Assembly (NCBI GenBank): GCA_964621345.1
Contig: CAZUON010000045.1
Coordinates: forward strand, 1 to 31,352
Length of the DNA stretch: 31,352 nt
Source: Glaciecola sp964621345
Lineage (GTDB): Bacteria > Pseudomonadota > Gammaproteobacteria > Enterobacterales > Alteromonadaceae
Direction: 5' to 3'
Position 1 is the first letter of the stretch. Every line of letters starts with the position of its first letter. The notes under the pieces were generated by a model, which was given only the letters and a program-made list of their open reading frames with translations, was not told where the DNA came from and did not search any database. The position numbers and the translations under genes were made by a program. This document shows, one piece after another, positions 23,010 through 31,040 of this stretch.

Positions 23010-23579
23010 ATGGCTAACTTCAGTACTAACGAGTTTAAAGCAGGTCTTAAAATCATGCTAGATGGTGAACCTTGTTCTATTCTAGAAAATGAATACGTTA
23101 AACCAGGAAAAGGCCAAGCCTTTAACCGTGTGCGCATCCGCAAACTTATATCCGGTAAAGTGTTGGAAAAAACATTCCGTTCAGGCGAGTCCTTTGAGGG
23201 CGCCGATATTATGGATACTACCTTGTCGTATTTGTACTCTGACGGTGAGTTTTGGCATTTTATGAATAATGAGACCTTTGAGCAAATCGCAGCCGACAAC
23301 AAAGCGGTGGGCGATAACGCAAAATGGCTGGTCGAAAACGACGAATGTACCCTCACACTTTGGAATGGTAGCCCAATTATGGTCACGCCACCTAATTTTG
23401 TTGAGCTTGAGATCACCGAAACCGACCCAGGTTTAAAAGGTGATACTGCTGGCACTGGCGGCAAGCCAGCAACGTTGAGCACAGGAGCCGTGGTACGCGT
23501 TCCTTTGTTTGTGCAAACCGGTGAGGTGATAAAGGTCGATACTCGTACTGGCGAATACTCCTCTCGCGCGCAAAAGTAA
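23010..23579 (+). CDS. efp: Translation elongation factor P
   Basis: The 189-residue protein has the three-domain EF-P pattern. The modified lysine is Lys34 in YVKPGKGQAFNRVR, the beta-lysylation site in E. coli. Also seen are VLEKTFRSGE, the central YLYSDGEFWHFMN, and the C-terminal DPGLKGDTAG...TGAVVRVPLFV...IKVDTRTGEY signature. EF-P relieves ribosome stalling at polyproline. A strong AGAGGAA precedes the ATG by 6 nt. It is followed after 6 bp by epmA, the ligase that modifies it, and is divergent from epmB. Confidence 0.97.
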   Translation: MANFSTNEFKAGLKIMLDGEPCSILENEYVKPGKGQAFNRVRIRKLISGKVLEKTFRSGESFEGADIMDTTLSYLYSDGEFWHFMNNETFEQIAADNKAVGDNAKWLVENDECTLTLWNGSPIMVTPPNFVELEITETDPGLKGDTAGTGGKPATLSTGAVVRVPLFVQTGEVIKVDTRTGEYSSRAQK

Positions 23580-23585
23580 GCTAGA

Positions 23586-24575
23586 ATGCAATGGCGACCA
23601 TCTGCCACCATCGAAAGGCTGCGCCAACGCGCAGCCTTTATTGCATCTATACGAACGTTTTTTGCAAAACGTGATGTGCTTGAGGTTGAAACTCCCGCAT
23701 TGAGCCAAGGGACTATTACCGACCTTTACTTAGATGCTATGAAAACGCAGCACCCCTTACCCGATCAAAGCTCGGCAACTACCTTTTATCTACAAACTTC
23801 CCCTGAGTTTGCTATGAAGCGCTTACTTGCAGCGGGCGCTCCTGATATTTTTCAGATATCAAAGTGTTTTCGAGAAGATGAAATTGGCCGTTTGCATAAC
23901 CCAGAATTTACAATGCTCGAATGGTATCGAAGAGACTTCTCGATGCAGTCGCTTATTGATGAGGTGAGCGAGTTGCTAAAGGTGCTATTGTCGCAAGAGC
24001 ATGTCGAGCAACTAACGTATCAGCAAGTATTTATGGATTACCTGTCATTTGACCCGTTAACAGTCACTAGCGAAGCGCTACGCGATATCGCTAAGCAGTA
24101 TCAACTTGATGACTATTGTCAGCAATTACATGCGGCTAATTATGGCCATGTTCAATTGAAAGATGCACTGCTACAGGCCTTATTTTCGCAAGAAATTGAG
24201 TCGAAGGTCAGTGCATCGCAACCGGTCTGTATTACTCACTTTCCGGCTTCGCAAGCGGCGTTGGCAAAATTGTCGTCTTCACATGCGGCCACTGCTCTGC
24301 GTTTTGAGTTTTATTATCGGGGCATTGAATTAGCAAATGGCTTTGAAGAGCTTTGCGATGCTCAATTGCAGCAGCAACGCTTTGAAGCCGACAATAAAGC
24401 CCGCCAAATGATGGGAAAGCCAACACGCCCGATTGACCAACATTTTATTGATGCCCTTCGCGAAGGTTTACCCCCATGCTCCGGCGTAGCCCTTGGTATC
24501 GACCGATTACTAATGCTAGCCCTTAATTGCGACTCAATTGCTGAGGTGATGAGTTTTGACATTCAAAGGGCCTAG
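23586..24575 (+). CDS. epmA: EF-P--(R)-beta-lysine ligase EpmA
   Basis: The 329-residue protein is a class II lysyl-tRNA-synthetase paralogue without the anticodon-binding domain (also called PoxA/GenX/YjeA). Motif 2 region FQISKCFREDEIGRLHNPEFTMLEWYR is intact (about 97-123) and motif 3 GVALGIDRLLML lies near the C-terminus (about 303-314). It activates beta-lysine and attaches it to Lys34 of EF-P. Its start, 6 bp after efp, aligns with E. coli EpmA (W-x-PSA-x-I...RAA). No good Shine-Dalgarno sequence is seen, so translation may be coupled to efp. A strong hairpin lies inside codons 10-18. Confidence 0.95.
   Translation: MQWRPSATIERLRQRAAFIASIRTFFAKRDVLEVETPALSQGTITDLYLDAMKTQHPLPDQSSATTFYLQTSPEFAMKRLLAAGAPDIFQISKCFREDEIGRLHNPEFTMLEWYRRDFSMQSLIDEVSELLKVLLSQEHVEQLTYQQVFMDYLSFDPLTVTSEALRDIAKQYQLDDYCQQLHAANYGHVQLKDALLQALFSQEIESKVSASQPVCITHFPASQAALAKLSSSHAATALRFEFYYRGIELANGFEELCDAQLQQQRFEADNKARQMMGKPTRPIDQHFIDALREGLPPCSGVALGIDRLLMLALNCDSIAEVMSFDIQRA
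23614..23642 (+). terminator. Hairpin inside the start of epmA, probable efp attenuator
   Basis: AAAGGCTGCGC (23614-23624) and GCGCAGCCTTT (23629-23639) form a perfect 11-bp stem with a CAAC loop, followed by ATT. It starts 35 bp after the efp stop and lies within codons 10-18 of epmA (ERLRQRAAF). It has the position and shape of an efp terminator placed within the next coding region, so that only part of the transcripts would reach epmA. A coincidence of codon choice is possible. Confidence 0.5.
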
Positions 24576-24642
24576 CGTTAGTTGCTAATGTTTTTTAACA
24601 TCGATAATTTCCGCACTATTAGGCCTTGTGACAGGGACAAAA

Positions 24643-24725
24643 AATTGTCATCCCCATGAAAATGGGACAAGAATCGTCATCCCCATGAAAATGGGGCAAG
24701 AATCGTCATCCCCATGAAAATGGGG
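24643..24725 (+). repeat. 29-bp tandem repeat, three copies, with internal hairpins
   Basis: Copies begin at 24643, 24672 and 24701 (the last is cut after 25 bp). The unit is about AATCGTCATCCCCATGAAAA plus TGGGGCAAG, with single-base differences in copy 1. Each contains the stem CCCCAT/ATGGGG (one mismatch in copy 1) with a GAAA loop. This resembles the widespread GTCATTCCC...GGGAATC intergenic repeats of proteobacteria. It lies just downstream of epmA and may also act as its transcript end. Confidence 0.8.
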
Positions 24726-24790
24726 ATCTCCTGAAGTTTACTCGGTAGCTTATGCGGGTGAAGTTAAGAGGTTCCCAATCGAGTTGAGAA

Positions 24791-25000
24791 TGACGGAATG
24801 TTGGGTAGTTGAGAGTGACGGAATGTTGTGAAGTCGGGAATGACGNNNNNNNNNNNNNNNNNNNNNNNNNNNNNNNNNNNNNNNNNNNNNNNNNNNNNNN
24901 NNNNNNNNNNNNNNNNNNNNNNNNNNNNNNNNNNNNNNNNNNNNNTGACGGAATGTTGGGTAGTTGAGAGTGACGGAATGTTGTGAAGTCGGGAATGACG
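24791..25000. repeat. 25-bp tandem repeat array interrupted by an assembly gap
   Basis: A unit A of 25 bp (TGACGGAATGTTGGGTAGTT plus GAGAG) and a related unit B (TGACGGAATGTTGTGAAGTC plus GGGAA) alternate. Left of the gap they are A 24791-24815, B 24816-24840, then TGACG. Right of it they are A 24946-24970, B 24971-24995, then TGACG. The 55 bp on the two sides are identical, so the gap lies inside a longer array whose copy number is unknown. Confidence 0.85.
24846..24945. other. Assembly gap (100 N)
   Basis: There are exactly 100 undetermined bases between two identical 55-bp repeat segments. A round 100 is a common scaffolder placeholder, so the true length is probably not 100. Content is unknown; any translation across it is meaningless. 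Confidence 0.95.
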
Positions 25001-25012
25001 ACTTCACAACAT
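24978..25012 (-). terminator. Long inverted repeat after the aldehyde dehydrogenase gene
   Basis: ATGTTGTGAAGTC (24978-24990) and its perfect complement at 25000-25012 form a 13-bp stem with a 9-nt loop. It lies 8 bp beyond the aldehyde dehydrogenase stop on the minus strand. The right arm is unique sequence while the left arm is part of the last B unit, so the repeat array ends in a hairpin. There is no T tract, but transcript-end function is plausible. Confidence 0.5.
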
Positions 25013-25020
25013 GATAACGC

Positions 25021-26451
25021 TTACTGCGGTGTTCTTAATACCATCAGTTTAATTTCAGTCATATCGGCAATCGCGTAGCGAATCCCCTCACGACCTAAAC
25101 CAGACTCTTTCACGCCACCGTAAGGCATATTATCTACTCGCCAGCTTGGTACGTCGCCTATTACCACGCCGCCTACATGTAACTCATCCCATGCTTTGTG
25201 AGCTTTGTAGATGTCACGGGTAAATATACCGGCTTGTAGGCCAAACTGACTGTCGTTAACACGAGTGAGAGCATCGTCAAAGTCATCGAAAGCACTAATG
25301 ACCGATACCGGGCCAAAGGCTTCATCAGCATTTACTTCGCACTCTCTTGGCACATTTTCAAGCACCGTGGCTTGTAACATTGCACCATCGCGCTCGCCGC
25401 CGCACAGTAACTTGCCACCGGCACTTACTGCATTTTCTACCCAGCCAGCAAGGCGTTTCGCTTCGCCTTCAGAAATCATCGGGCCAATAAAGGTATCTTC
25501 ATTGAGTGGGTCGCCGTGTACGAGGGCTTTTACCTTTTCAACGTATTTTTGCTTAAACTCATCAAATAAAGAGCTGTGCACTAATATGCGCTGCACGCTT
25601 ATACAGCTTTGGCCTGATTGATAATACGCACCAAAAATAATCCGCGTGATGGCATCGTCTAAATCAGCATCCGCGTCTACCACACAGGCAGCGTTGCCAC
25701 CTAACTCTAAAATTACCGGCTTTTTACCGGCTTTTGCCTTTAATTGCCAACCCACATCGGGCGAACCGGTAAAGCTGAGCAGTTTAAAGCGCTCATCGGT
25801 GGTAAATAAATCGGCCCCATCGCGGCTGCATGGTAAAATTGAAAATGCGCCTTCAGGAAGGCTGGTCTCAGCGAGTATTTCACCAATGATGAGAGCACCA
25901 ATGGGCGTGCGGCTCGCGGGTTTAAGCACAAATGCACATCCTGCTGCAATGGCTGGGGCGACTTTATGTGCTGCTAAGTTCAGCGGAAAGTTAAACGGCG
26001 AGATAAACGAACATGGGCCAATAGGCACATGCTTATACATTCCGGTATACCCTTTTGCGCGTTCGGTAATTTCTAGGTTGGTAACCTCACCATTAATGCG
26101 CACCGACTCCTCTGCGGCAATTTTAAAGGTGTCTATTAAACGGGTTACTTCGCCCCTTGCATCTTTAATGGGTTTGCCTGCTTCAATACACAAGGAATAG
26201 GCGAGTTCATCAAAGCGCTTTTTAAATCCTTCAACGCAATGCTCTAAAATTTGCTGACGCTCATAGGGCGGCATTTTATTTAAGGTAACTTGGGCCTTCT
26301 CAGCAGCGGCAATAGCTTGGTCAATGACTTTGGCATCGGCCAAAGCAACTTTAGTAGCGACTTCGTTGTTGTACTTATTTGTCACCTCTAAATTTTCATT
26401 CGCGTATACGGCTTTATTCGCTAAATAGTAGGGATAAGATTTTGCTAGCAT
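25021..26451 (-). CDS. NAD(P)-dependent aldehyde dehydrogenase
   Basis: The 476-residue protein is a complete ALDH-superfamily enzyme. It has the oxyanion Asn in SPFNFPLN (Asn154), cofactor-binding FTGSPDVG (227-234), general base Glu249 in ELGGN, and catalytic Cys283 in GQSCISVQR. The conserved C-terminal segment VDNMPYGGVKESGLGREG is also present. It oxidises an aldehyde to the acid; the sequence alone does not fix the substrate. Closest resemblance, as I judge it, is to succinate-semialdehyde/lactaldehyde/GAPN-like enzymes. It starts 10 bp after an acetolactate-synthase-like gene with a strong AAGGAGG site, so both are one operon. This suggests that it removes an aldehyde made by, or upstream of, the ThDP enzyme. 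Confidence 0.92.
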   Translation of the reverse strand: MLAKSYPYYLANKAVYANENLEVTNKYNNEVATKVALADAKVIDQAIAAAEKAQVTLNKMPPYERQQILEHCVEGFKKRFDELAYSLCIEAGKPIKDARGEVTRLIDTFKIAAEESVRINGEVTNLEITERAKGYTGMYKHVPIGPCSFISPFNFPLNLAAHKVAPAIAAGCAFVLKPASRTPIGALIIGEILAETSLPEGAFSILPCSRDGADLFTTDERFKLLSFTGSPDVGWQLKAKAGKKPVILELGGNAACVVDADADLDDAITRIIFGAYYQSGQSCISVQRILVHSSLFDEFKQKYVEKVKALVHGDPLNEDTFIGPMISEGEAKRLAGWVENAVSAGGKLLCGGERDGAMLQATVLENVPRECEVNADEAFGPVSVISAFDDFDDALTRVNDSQFGLQAGIFTRDIYKAHKAWDELHVGGVVIGDVPSWRVDNMPYGGVKESGLGREGIRYAIADMTEIKLMVLRTPQ

Positions 26452-26461
26452 GAGTGCCTCC

Positions 26462-28102
26462 TTATAGTTTGGCGCTTAGTTCGCGTATAGTTTTATTCAA
26501 GGTTTCATCATTTAGGCTGTAATCAACCGGAACATCAATTAAATGCACCGCTGGGTCGGCTAAACAATCCTTAATTTGCTGGCTAACTTGGTTTGCTGCA
26601 GATACTCGCCAACCTTTACCGCCATAGCTTTCGATGTATTTTACAAAATCAGGGTTTTGATAATCTAGGCCATAGTTGTCAAAGCCCATATTAGATTGCT
26701 TCCACTTGATCATGCCATAGGCGTCGTCACGTAATATAATAATTACAATATGGAGTTTGAGCCTTACCGCGGTTTCAATTTCTTGGCTATTCATCATAAA
26801 GCCGCCGTCGCCGCATATTGTAATAACCGCTTTATCGGGGTGGACTAGTTTTGCAGCCATGGCAGAGGGTAAACCGGCTCCCATTGTCGCTAATGCGTTA
26901 TCAAGGAGTAAGGTATTGGGATAATGCGCAGGGTAGTTTCTGGCAAACCAAATTTTATATACGCCATTGTCGAGGGTTACGATACCGTCGTTTGGCATAG
27001 CATCGCGCACCTCTTTAACAAAGCGCTCCGGTAAAATCGGAAAGCGATCATCAAGCTCTGCCGCACAACGATGTTCTAAGTATGCTTCGTGTACGTCTTG
27101 GTAAAAGTCTAACTTCCAATGTGCCTGAGGCTTTATCGCCTCGTTCAATTGCCAAATGGTATTGGCGATATCACCCACCACTTCTAATTGTGGAAAATAA
27201 ACAGGGTCAACTGCTGCCGTTTCAAAATTAATATGCATGACTTGTTGTCCGCCTACATGCATAAAAAACGGAGGTTTTTCAACAACATCATGACCAACAT
27301 TAATAATCAAATCAGCTCGTTCAATGGCTCTATGCACAAAGTCACCTGAAGATAACGCGGTATTGCCCATAAACAATTTATGGTTTTCGTTTATGACACC
27401 CTTACCCATTTGTGTGGTAATAAAAGGAATACCGGTTTTTTCAACGAATTGATTTAGCATTTTAGCCGTGAGCTTACGATTGGCGCCTGCACCAATAAGC
27501 AGTACTGGCGATTTTGCTTTCTCAATCATGCTAATGGCGGCGCTAATCGCTTTGTATTCTGCAATCGGGCGTCTTACCACACTTGCGCTTAGCAAAGGTG
27601 TTGAAGTTTGTTCATCGGCAATGTCCTCAGGTAACTCAATGTGTGTGGCACCTGGGCGCTCTTCACTGGCTAATCTGAAGGCTTCTCGTACTACGGAGGG
27701 GATACGGTCGCCGCTGACTACTTGTGTGGTGTATTTGGTGATTGGACGCATCATATCGACCACATCAATGACTTGAAAGCGGCCTTGCTTACTAGTTTTA
27801 ATGGGTTTTTGACCCGTAATCATTAAAATCGGCATTGCACCAAGTTGCGCATAGGCGGCCGGCGTAACCAAGTTCGTAGCACCAGGACCTAAAGTAGACA
27901 AACACACACCGACTTTGCCGGTAAGCCTGCCGTAGGTTGCTGCCATAAAGCCAGCACCTTGCTCATGGCGGGTCAATATAAGCTTAATATTAGAGCCGCG
28001 CATAGACTCAAGCAAATCGAGGTTTTCTTCACCCGGGATTCCGAATATATATTCTACGCCTTCAGCTTCGAGGGCCTTGATCATTAAATCTGATGCTTTC
28101 AT
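26462..28102 (-). CDS. Acetolactate synthase-like ThDP-dependent enzyme
   Basis: Using ATG 28102 (AGGAG about 6 nt upstream; a TTG six codons earlier is less likely) the protein has 546 residues and three ThDP-enzyme domains. The PYR domain carries catalytic Glu47 in RHEQGAGFMA, followed by a central domain. The PP domain has the ThDP/Mg signature GDGGFMMNSQE, ending RDDAYGMIKW. It is close to the large subunit of acetolactate synthase. No regulatory subunit (ilvN/ilvH) is adjacent, and I see no RFDDR-type motif of the FAD-dependent biosynthetic enzymes, so a catabolic type (AlsS-like) or another 2-oxoacid carboligase/decarboxylase is more likely. The operon partner is an aldehyde dehydrogenase rather than the acetolactate decarboxylase of the butanediol pathway. 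Confidence 0.88.
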   Translation of the reverse strand: MKASDLMIKALEAEGVEYIFGIPGEENLDLLESMRGSNIKLILTRHEQGAGFMAATYGRLTGKVGVCLSTLGPGATNLVTPAAYAQLGAMPILMITGQKPIKTSKQGRFQVIDVVDMMRPITKYTTQVVSGDRIPSVVREAFRLASEERPGATHIELPEDIADEQTSTPLLSASVVRRPIAEYKAISAAISMIEKAKSPVLLIGAGANRKLTAKMLNQFVEKTGIPFITTQMGKGVINENHKLFMGNTALSSGDFVHRAIERADLIINVGHDVVEKPPFFMHVGGQQVMHINFETAAVDPVYFPQLEVVGDIANTIWQLNEAIKPQAHWKLDFYQDVHEAYLEHRCAAELDDRFPILPERFVKEVRDAMPNDGIVTLDNGVYKIWFARNYPAHYPNTLLLDNALATMGAGLPSAMAAKLVHPDKAVITICGDGGFMMNSQEIETAVRLKLHIVIIILRDDAYGMIKWKQSNMGFDNYGLDYQNPDFVKYIESYGGKGWRVSAANQVSQQIKDCLADPAVHLIDVPVDYSLNDETLNKTIRELSAKL

Positions 28103-28418
28103 TGCTTCTCCTATGTACAAAGTACCTTTGCTTCAGCAGTGCTTTAATCAACACTACTAACAAAAAATGACAATTCAACGCTTATTGGCTAAGGCTGCAA
28201 ATGCCAAATACATGCTTATGATTTAATATTAAGCGGATTAAATTGCCTAACCCAATAACGAAAAACTCTATCATATATAAGGAAAAATAGATGGGGCTGG
28301 CGCATTTGCTTATTTTTGCCAGACAGCAAAGGCTCGATGCGTGAAGCAACAAACCTTTAATGCCTAAGGATAGACTAAATCGAACACATAGCTACTTTGA
28401 GCGTTATTGTAAGCTTGA
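28103..28418. other. Intergenic region, no gene seen
   Basis: About 315 bp lie between the start of the ThDP-enzyme gene and the 3' end of the cyclophilin gene, both on the minus strand. It should contain the promoter of the ThDP/ALDH operon. No open frame with a ribosome binding site, no strong hairpin and no recognisable RNA gene was seen. Confidence 0.5.
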
Positions 28419-29054
28419 TTAAAGTGGGGGAAGAATTGTCGCTGAGATTAGAATAATCGGTGTTTTAGGTACATCTTGAAAACGAATCAACGGGCGATAC
28501 TCAGTCTCTACTTGGCTCATAGCATCGACCACTTCTGTGCCTTCGCTTACAGTAGCAAACACCGTATAACCCCAACTTCTGCCGGGGTTTAAGTTGTCGT
28601 TGTCTCCTACATTAAAGAAGAACTGTCGTTTGGCCGAGTGAGGATCATCTTGTCTTGCCATGGCAACTGAGTAATAGTTATTTTTTAAACCATTGCCCGA
28701 TTCATTTAGCACCGTTGTTCTTGATTTTTTCTCTTTAAATTCAGGTGTATAACCGCCGCCTTGCACGATATAGTCAGGGATAACACGATGAAACAGCGTG
28801 TTATCGTATTCCTTGCGATTTACGTAGTCTAAAAAATTATTTACGGTAAGTGGCGCTTTGTTTCGATTAAGCTCAAGGGTGATATCTCCCATGGAGGTTT
28901 TGAATAGAACGCGAGGATAAAAGTTGTCAGCTTGTATTTTTGAACCAGCCTGTTTGCTAGGGTCCACTACTTGCGCCGCCACAGAGTTAAGTAACAAAGA
29001 TGCGCTAAGTCCGATGATGACTATAAACGCGCTAAGTAAACGATATACCTTCAT
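28419..29054 (-). CDS. Periplasmic cyclophilin-type peptidyl-prolyl isomerase
   Basis: The 211-residue protein has a signal peptide (cut near VAA27), then a cyclophilin domain from about residue 47 to 208. It shows the active-site segment TLFHRVIPDYIVQGGGY (Phe-His-Arg at about 88-90, Gln-Gly-Gly-Gly at 98-101), SVAMARQDDPHSAKRQFFFN, and NPGRSWGYTVFATV with a tryptophan near the cyclosporin-binding position. It is related to E. coli PpiA. It starts 44 bp after rlmG on the same strand and has AGGAAG about 5 nt before its ATG. It could be co-transcribed with rlmG. Confidence 0.92.
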   Translation of the reverse strand: MKVYRLLSAFIVIIGLSASLLLNSVAAQVVDPSKQAGSKIQADNFYPRVLFKTSMGDITLELNRNKAPLTVNNFLDYVNRKEYDNTLFHRVIPDYIVQGGGYTPEFKEKKSRTTVLNESGNGLKNNYYSVAMARQDDPHSAKRQFFFNVGDNDNLNPGRSWGYTVFATVSEGTEVVDAMSQVETEYRPLIRFQDVPKTPIILISATILPPL

Positions 29055-29098
29055 TTTGCTTCCTTTTATTAAAGCGTCCTACTGGAACAGCAGCTACA

Positions 29099-30298
29099 CT
29101 AATTTAGTTTTATAGCACTTAAGACCACAAATTTTCGGTTATTTGCGAGCACCTTGCAACCGCCATACAAACGTTTCAATTTGTCTGTGTAGTTTAGGTG
29201 CCGATTGGCAACAACCCTCAACTCCCCCCTCGCCTTTAGCATGCGTTTAGCATCAACAAACATTTGCCAAGCAATTTCGTCGGTGATGACATTTTGTTGA
29301 TGAAAAGGCGGGTTACATAAAACTAAGTCGGCCTTTTCCGCTTTGTTATCGAGTAAGGTTTGTAAGCAGTGACTTACTTCAAATGTTATATTTTTATTTA
29401 GTGTTTCTTCGCTTAACGCGTTTTTTGCAGTCAATTTAGCCGACGCAATAGCCATGTACGATTCGTCCACAAACGTGAGGGAGGTATTGGGATTTTTTTG
29501 CAACATCGCTACCCCCAGCACACCATTACCACAGCCTAAATCTATGCAGGTGCCGCTGAAATGTTTTGGTAGGTGCTCTAGGAGTAGTCGGGCACCAATA
29601 TCGAGCTGTTCACGGCAGAACACATTCGCATGATTATATAGGGTAAAGTTAATTGCAGGGTCCTTCACTTCGCTTGGGAAAGGATTGCTAACATTAAATT
29701 CAGTATTGACCTTGGCAAATATCAAGCGTGACTTTTTGTGCGCAAGCGAGGTTTTAGTGTCTCCAATGTACTTTTCAAATAGGGACAAGACGTTATTGGT
29801 AATCGATTTTACTTTTGCACCCGCAATGACCTTAGTGTTTGCATGAATGTGCGAGCGTAAATCAATGAGTTGTTGCTCAAGCAATGCAAGCGTACGGGGC
29901 ACTTTTATCAGCACTAAGTCATAACTAAGCTTGTTTTGCACGCCAGCTTCCATGTTATGCCTATTGGCGGAGTCAGTGCCAAGCTCTAAAGAGGAGCGCA
30001 CATCAAGGGATGCTAGGGCATTGCGTTTAATATTCTCGGCAATCGCGCGGTGGGCCATAAACGAATCGGAGTACACATGGGGTTGATACTCAGCAAGCGC
30101 ACACGCCAATGCGCCAAAATCGTCATTTAGAATCGCTATGGATTGCTGCTCGCTCAATAAAGCTTGGTCTTGCAAGGTATTCAGCAAGTACTCATCGGCG
30201 GCATCCCAAGCTTGTAAAGACGACTTTTCTCCTTGTGGTGGAAATCTAAGAAGGGAAAGTTGACGGCCATAAATCGAAAATTCAGTGTTGGTATTCAA
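29099..30298 (-). CDS. rlmG: 23S rRNA (guanine-N2)-methyltransferase RlmG
   Basis: The 399-residue protein has the duplicated layout of RlmG/RsmC enzymes. A degenerate N-terminal half (LQAWDAADEYLL 28-39, ILNDDFGALACALAE 56-70, LIKVPRTLALLEQQL 130-144) is joined to a catalytic C-terminal half with SAM motif DLGCGNGVLGV (253-263) and NPPFHQ (329-334). The N-terminal half fits RlmG (YgjO), which methylates G1835 of 23S rRNA, better than RsmC. The start is a TTG at 30298: an in-frame TAG lies seven codons upstream and no ATG is available before the conserved LxLxRFP segment. The gene is divergent from the AlkB-like gene, 65 bp apart. Confidence 0.93.
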   Translation of the reverse strand: MNTNTEFSIYGRQLSLLRFPPQGEKSSLQAWDAADEYLLNTLQDQALLSEQQSIAILNDDFGALACALAEYQPHVYSDSFMAHRAIAENIKRNALASLDVRSSLELGTDSANRHNMEAGVQNKLSYDLVLIKVPRTLALLEQQLIDLRSHIHANTKVIAGAKVKSITNNVLSLFEKYIGDTKTSLAHKKSRLIFAKVNTEFNVSNPFPSEVKDPAINFTLYNHANVFCREQLDIGARLLLEHLPKHFSGTCIDLGCGNGVLGVAMLQKNPNTSLTFVDESYMAIASAKLTAKNALSEETLNKNITFEVSHCLQTLLDNKAEKADLVLCNPPFHQQNVITDEIAWQMFVDAKRMLKARGELRVVANRHLNYTDKLKRLYGGCKVLANNRKFVVLSAIKLN

Positions 30299-30363
30299 GG
30301 CGTTACTTTTTAAATGCTACAATATTGGCATTATATCACTCAGAAAAAGGTTGTGCTTGCGAT

Positions 30364-31017
30364 ATGCAACAAAGCTTATTTGCATCAACGGCGGGTAACA
30401 TCGAATCAAACTCACAAACGCTCATACAAGAGTGCATCGACATGGTTGATGCGGATGTTTGCCTAGTGCATCATTGGATAAAAGCACCCGTTGCAGACAA
30501 GTTACTCAATTACTTTATAAATGAGCTGCAGTGGAGTCAGGCTGAAATTACCTTGTTCGGGAAAACGCGTCCGGTACCTCGATTACAAGCATGGTATGGC
30601 GATAAGGGCACTGACTATGCTTATTCAGGCCTAAAAATGCAGCCATTACCATGGGATGAACGCCTACTAAAGTTAAAACAACACTGTGAACAAAGCTGTC
30701 AAACTCGTTTTAACTCGGTATTGGCTAATTTGTACCGCGATGGTCAAGATAGCATGGGCATGCACGCCGACAATGAACCTGAACTAGGCAGCAGGCCGGT
30801 GATTGCCTCATTAAGTTTGGGAGAAACTCGTAATTTTGACTTTAAACACATCAAAAGTGGCGAAAAAAAGAGGCTGCGCTTAGAGCATGGGTCTTTACTC
30901 ATAATGCGCGGCGATACGCAACAAAACTGGCATCATGGTATTAATAAAACTAAACGAGTGAATGAGCCCAGAATTAACTTTACTTTTCGTCAGGTACATA
31001 CACAATCACAGTATTAA
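30364..31017 (+). CDS. AlkB-family 2-oxoglutarate/Fe(II) dioxygenase
   Basis: From ATG 30364 (a TTG at 30325 is possible but less likely) the protein has 217 residues with the complete AlkB core. The Fe ligands are His134 and Asp136 in MHADNE and a histidine in NWHHGINK (His191 by alignment with human ALKBH3). The 2-oxoglutarate-binding arginines are Arg203 and Arg209 in RINFTFR. The substrate-lid region has PRLQAWYGD. The family removes alkyl groups from N1-methyladenine and N3-methylcytosine in DNA or RNA. By length and the PRLQAWYG motif it resembles ALKBH2/3-like bacterial proteins more than E. coli AlkB. Ada is not adjacent. bolA begins 23 bp downstream. Confidence 0.92.
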   Translation: MQQSLFASTAGNIESNSQTLIQECIDMVDADVCLVHHWIKAPVADKLLNYFINELQWSQAEITLFGKTRPVPRLQAWYGDKGTDYAYSGLKMQPLPWDERLLKLKQHCEQSCQTRFNSVLANLYRDGQDSMGMHADNEPELGSRPVIASLSLGETRNFDFKHIKSGEKKRLRLEHGSLLIMRGDTQQNWHHGINKTKRVNEPRINFTFRQVHTQSQY

Positions 31018-31040
31018 AACGCTAAGGAAGTAAAACTTCA

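Noticed and set aside
22979..23611. Long open frame antisense to efp (about 210 codons)
   Set aside because: It lies opposite a certain efp gene, has no ribosome binding site and its product has no recognisable pattern; a codon-bias shadow.
24643..24725. CRISPR-like short repeats
   Set aside because: The 29-bp units are directly adjacent with no unique spacers and no cas genes are near; they are tandem repeats of an intergenic hairpin family.
24750..25007. Open frame running through the N gap
   Set aside because: It is made of repeat sequence and undetermined bases; translation is meaningless.
25646..26200. Plus-strand open frames opposite the aldehyde dehydrogenase (also 25265-25621)
   Set aside because: Antisense shadows of a complete enzyme gene with all catalytic residues.
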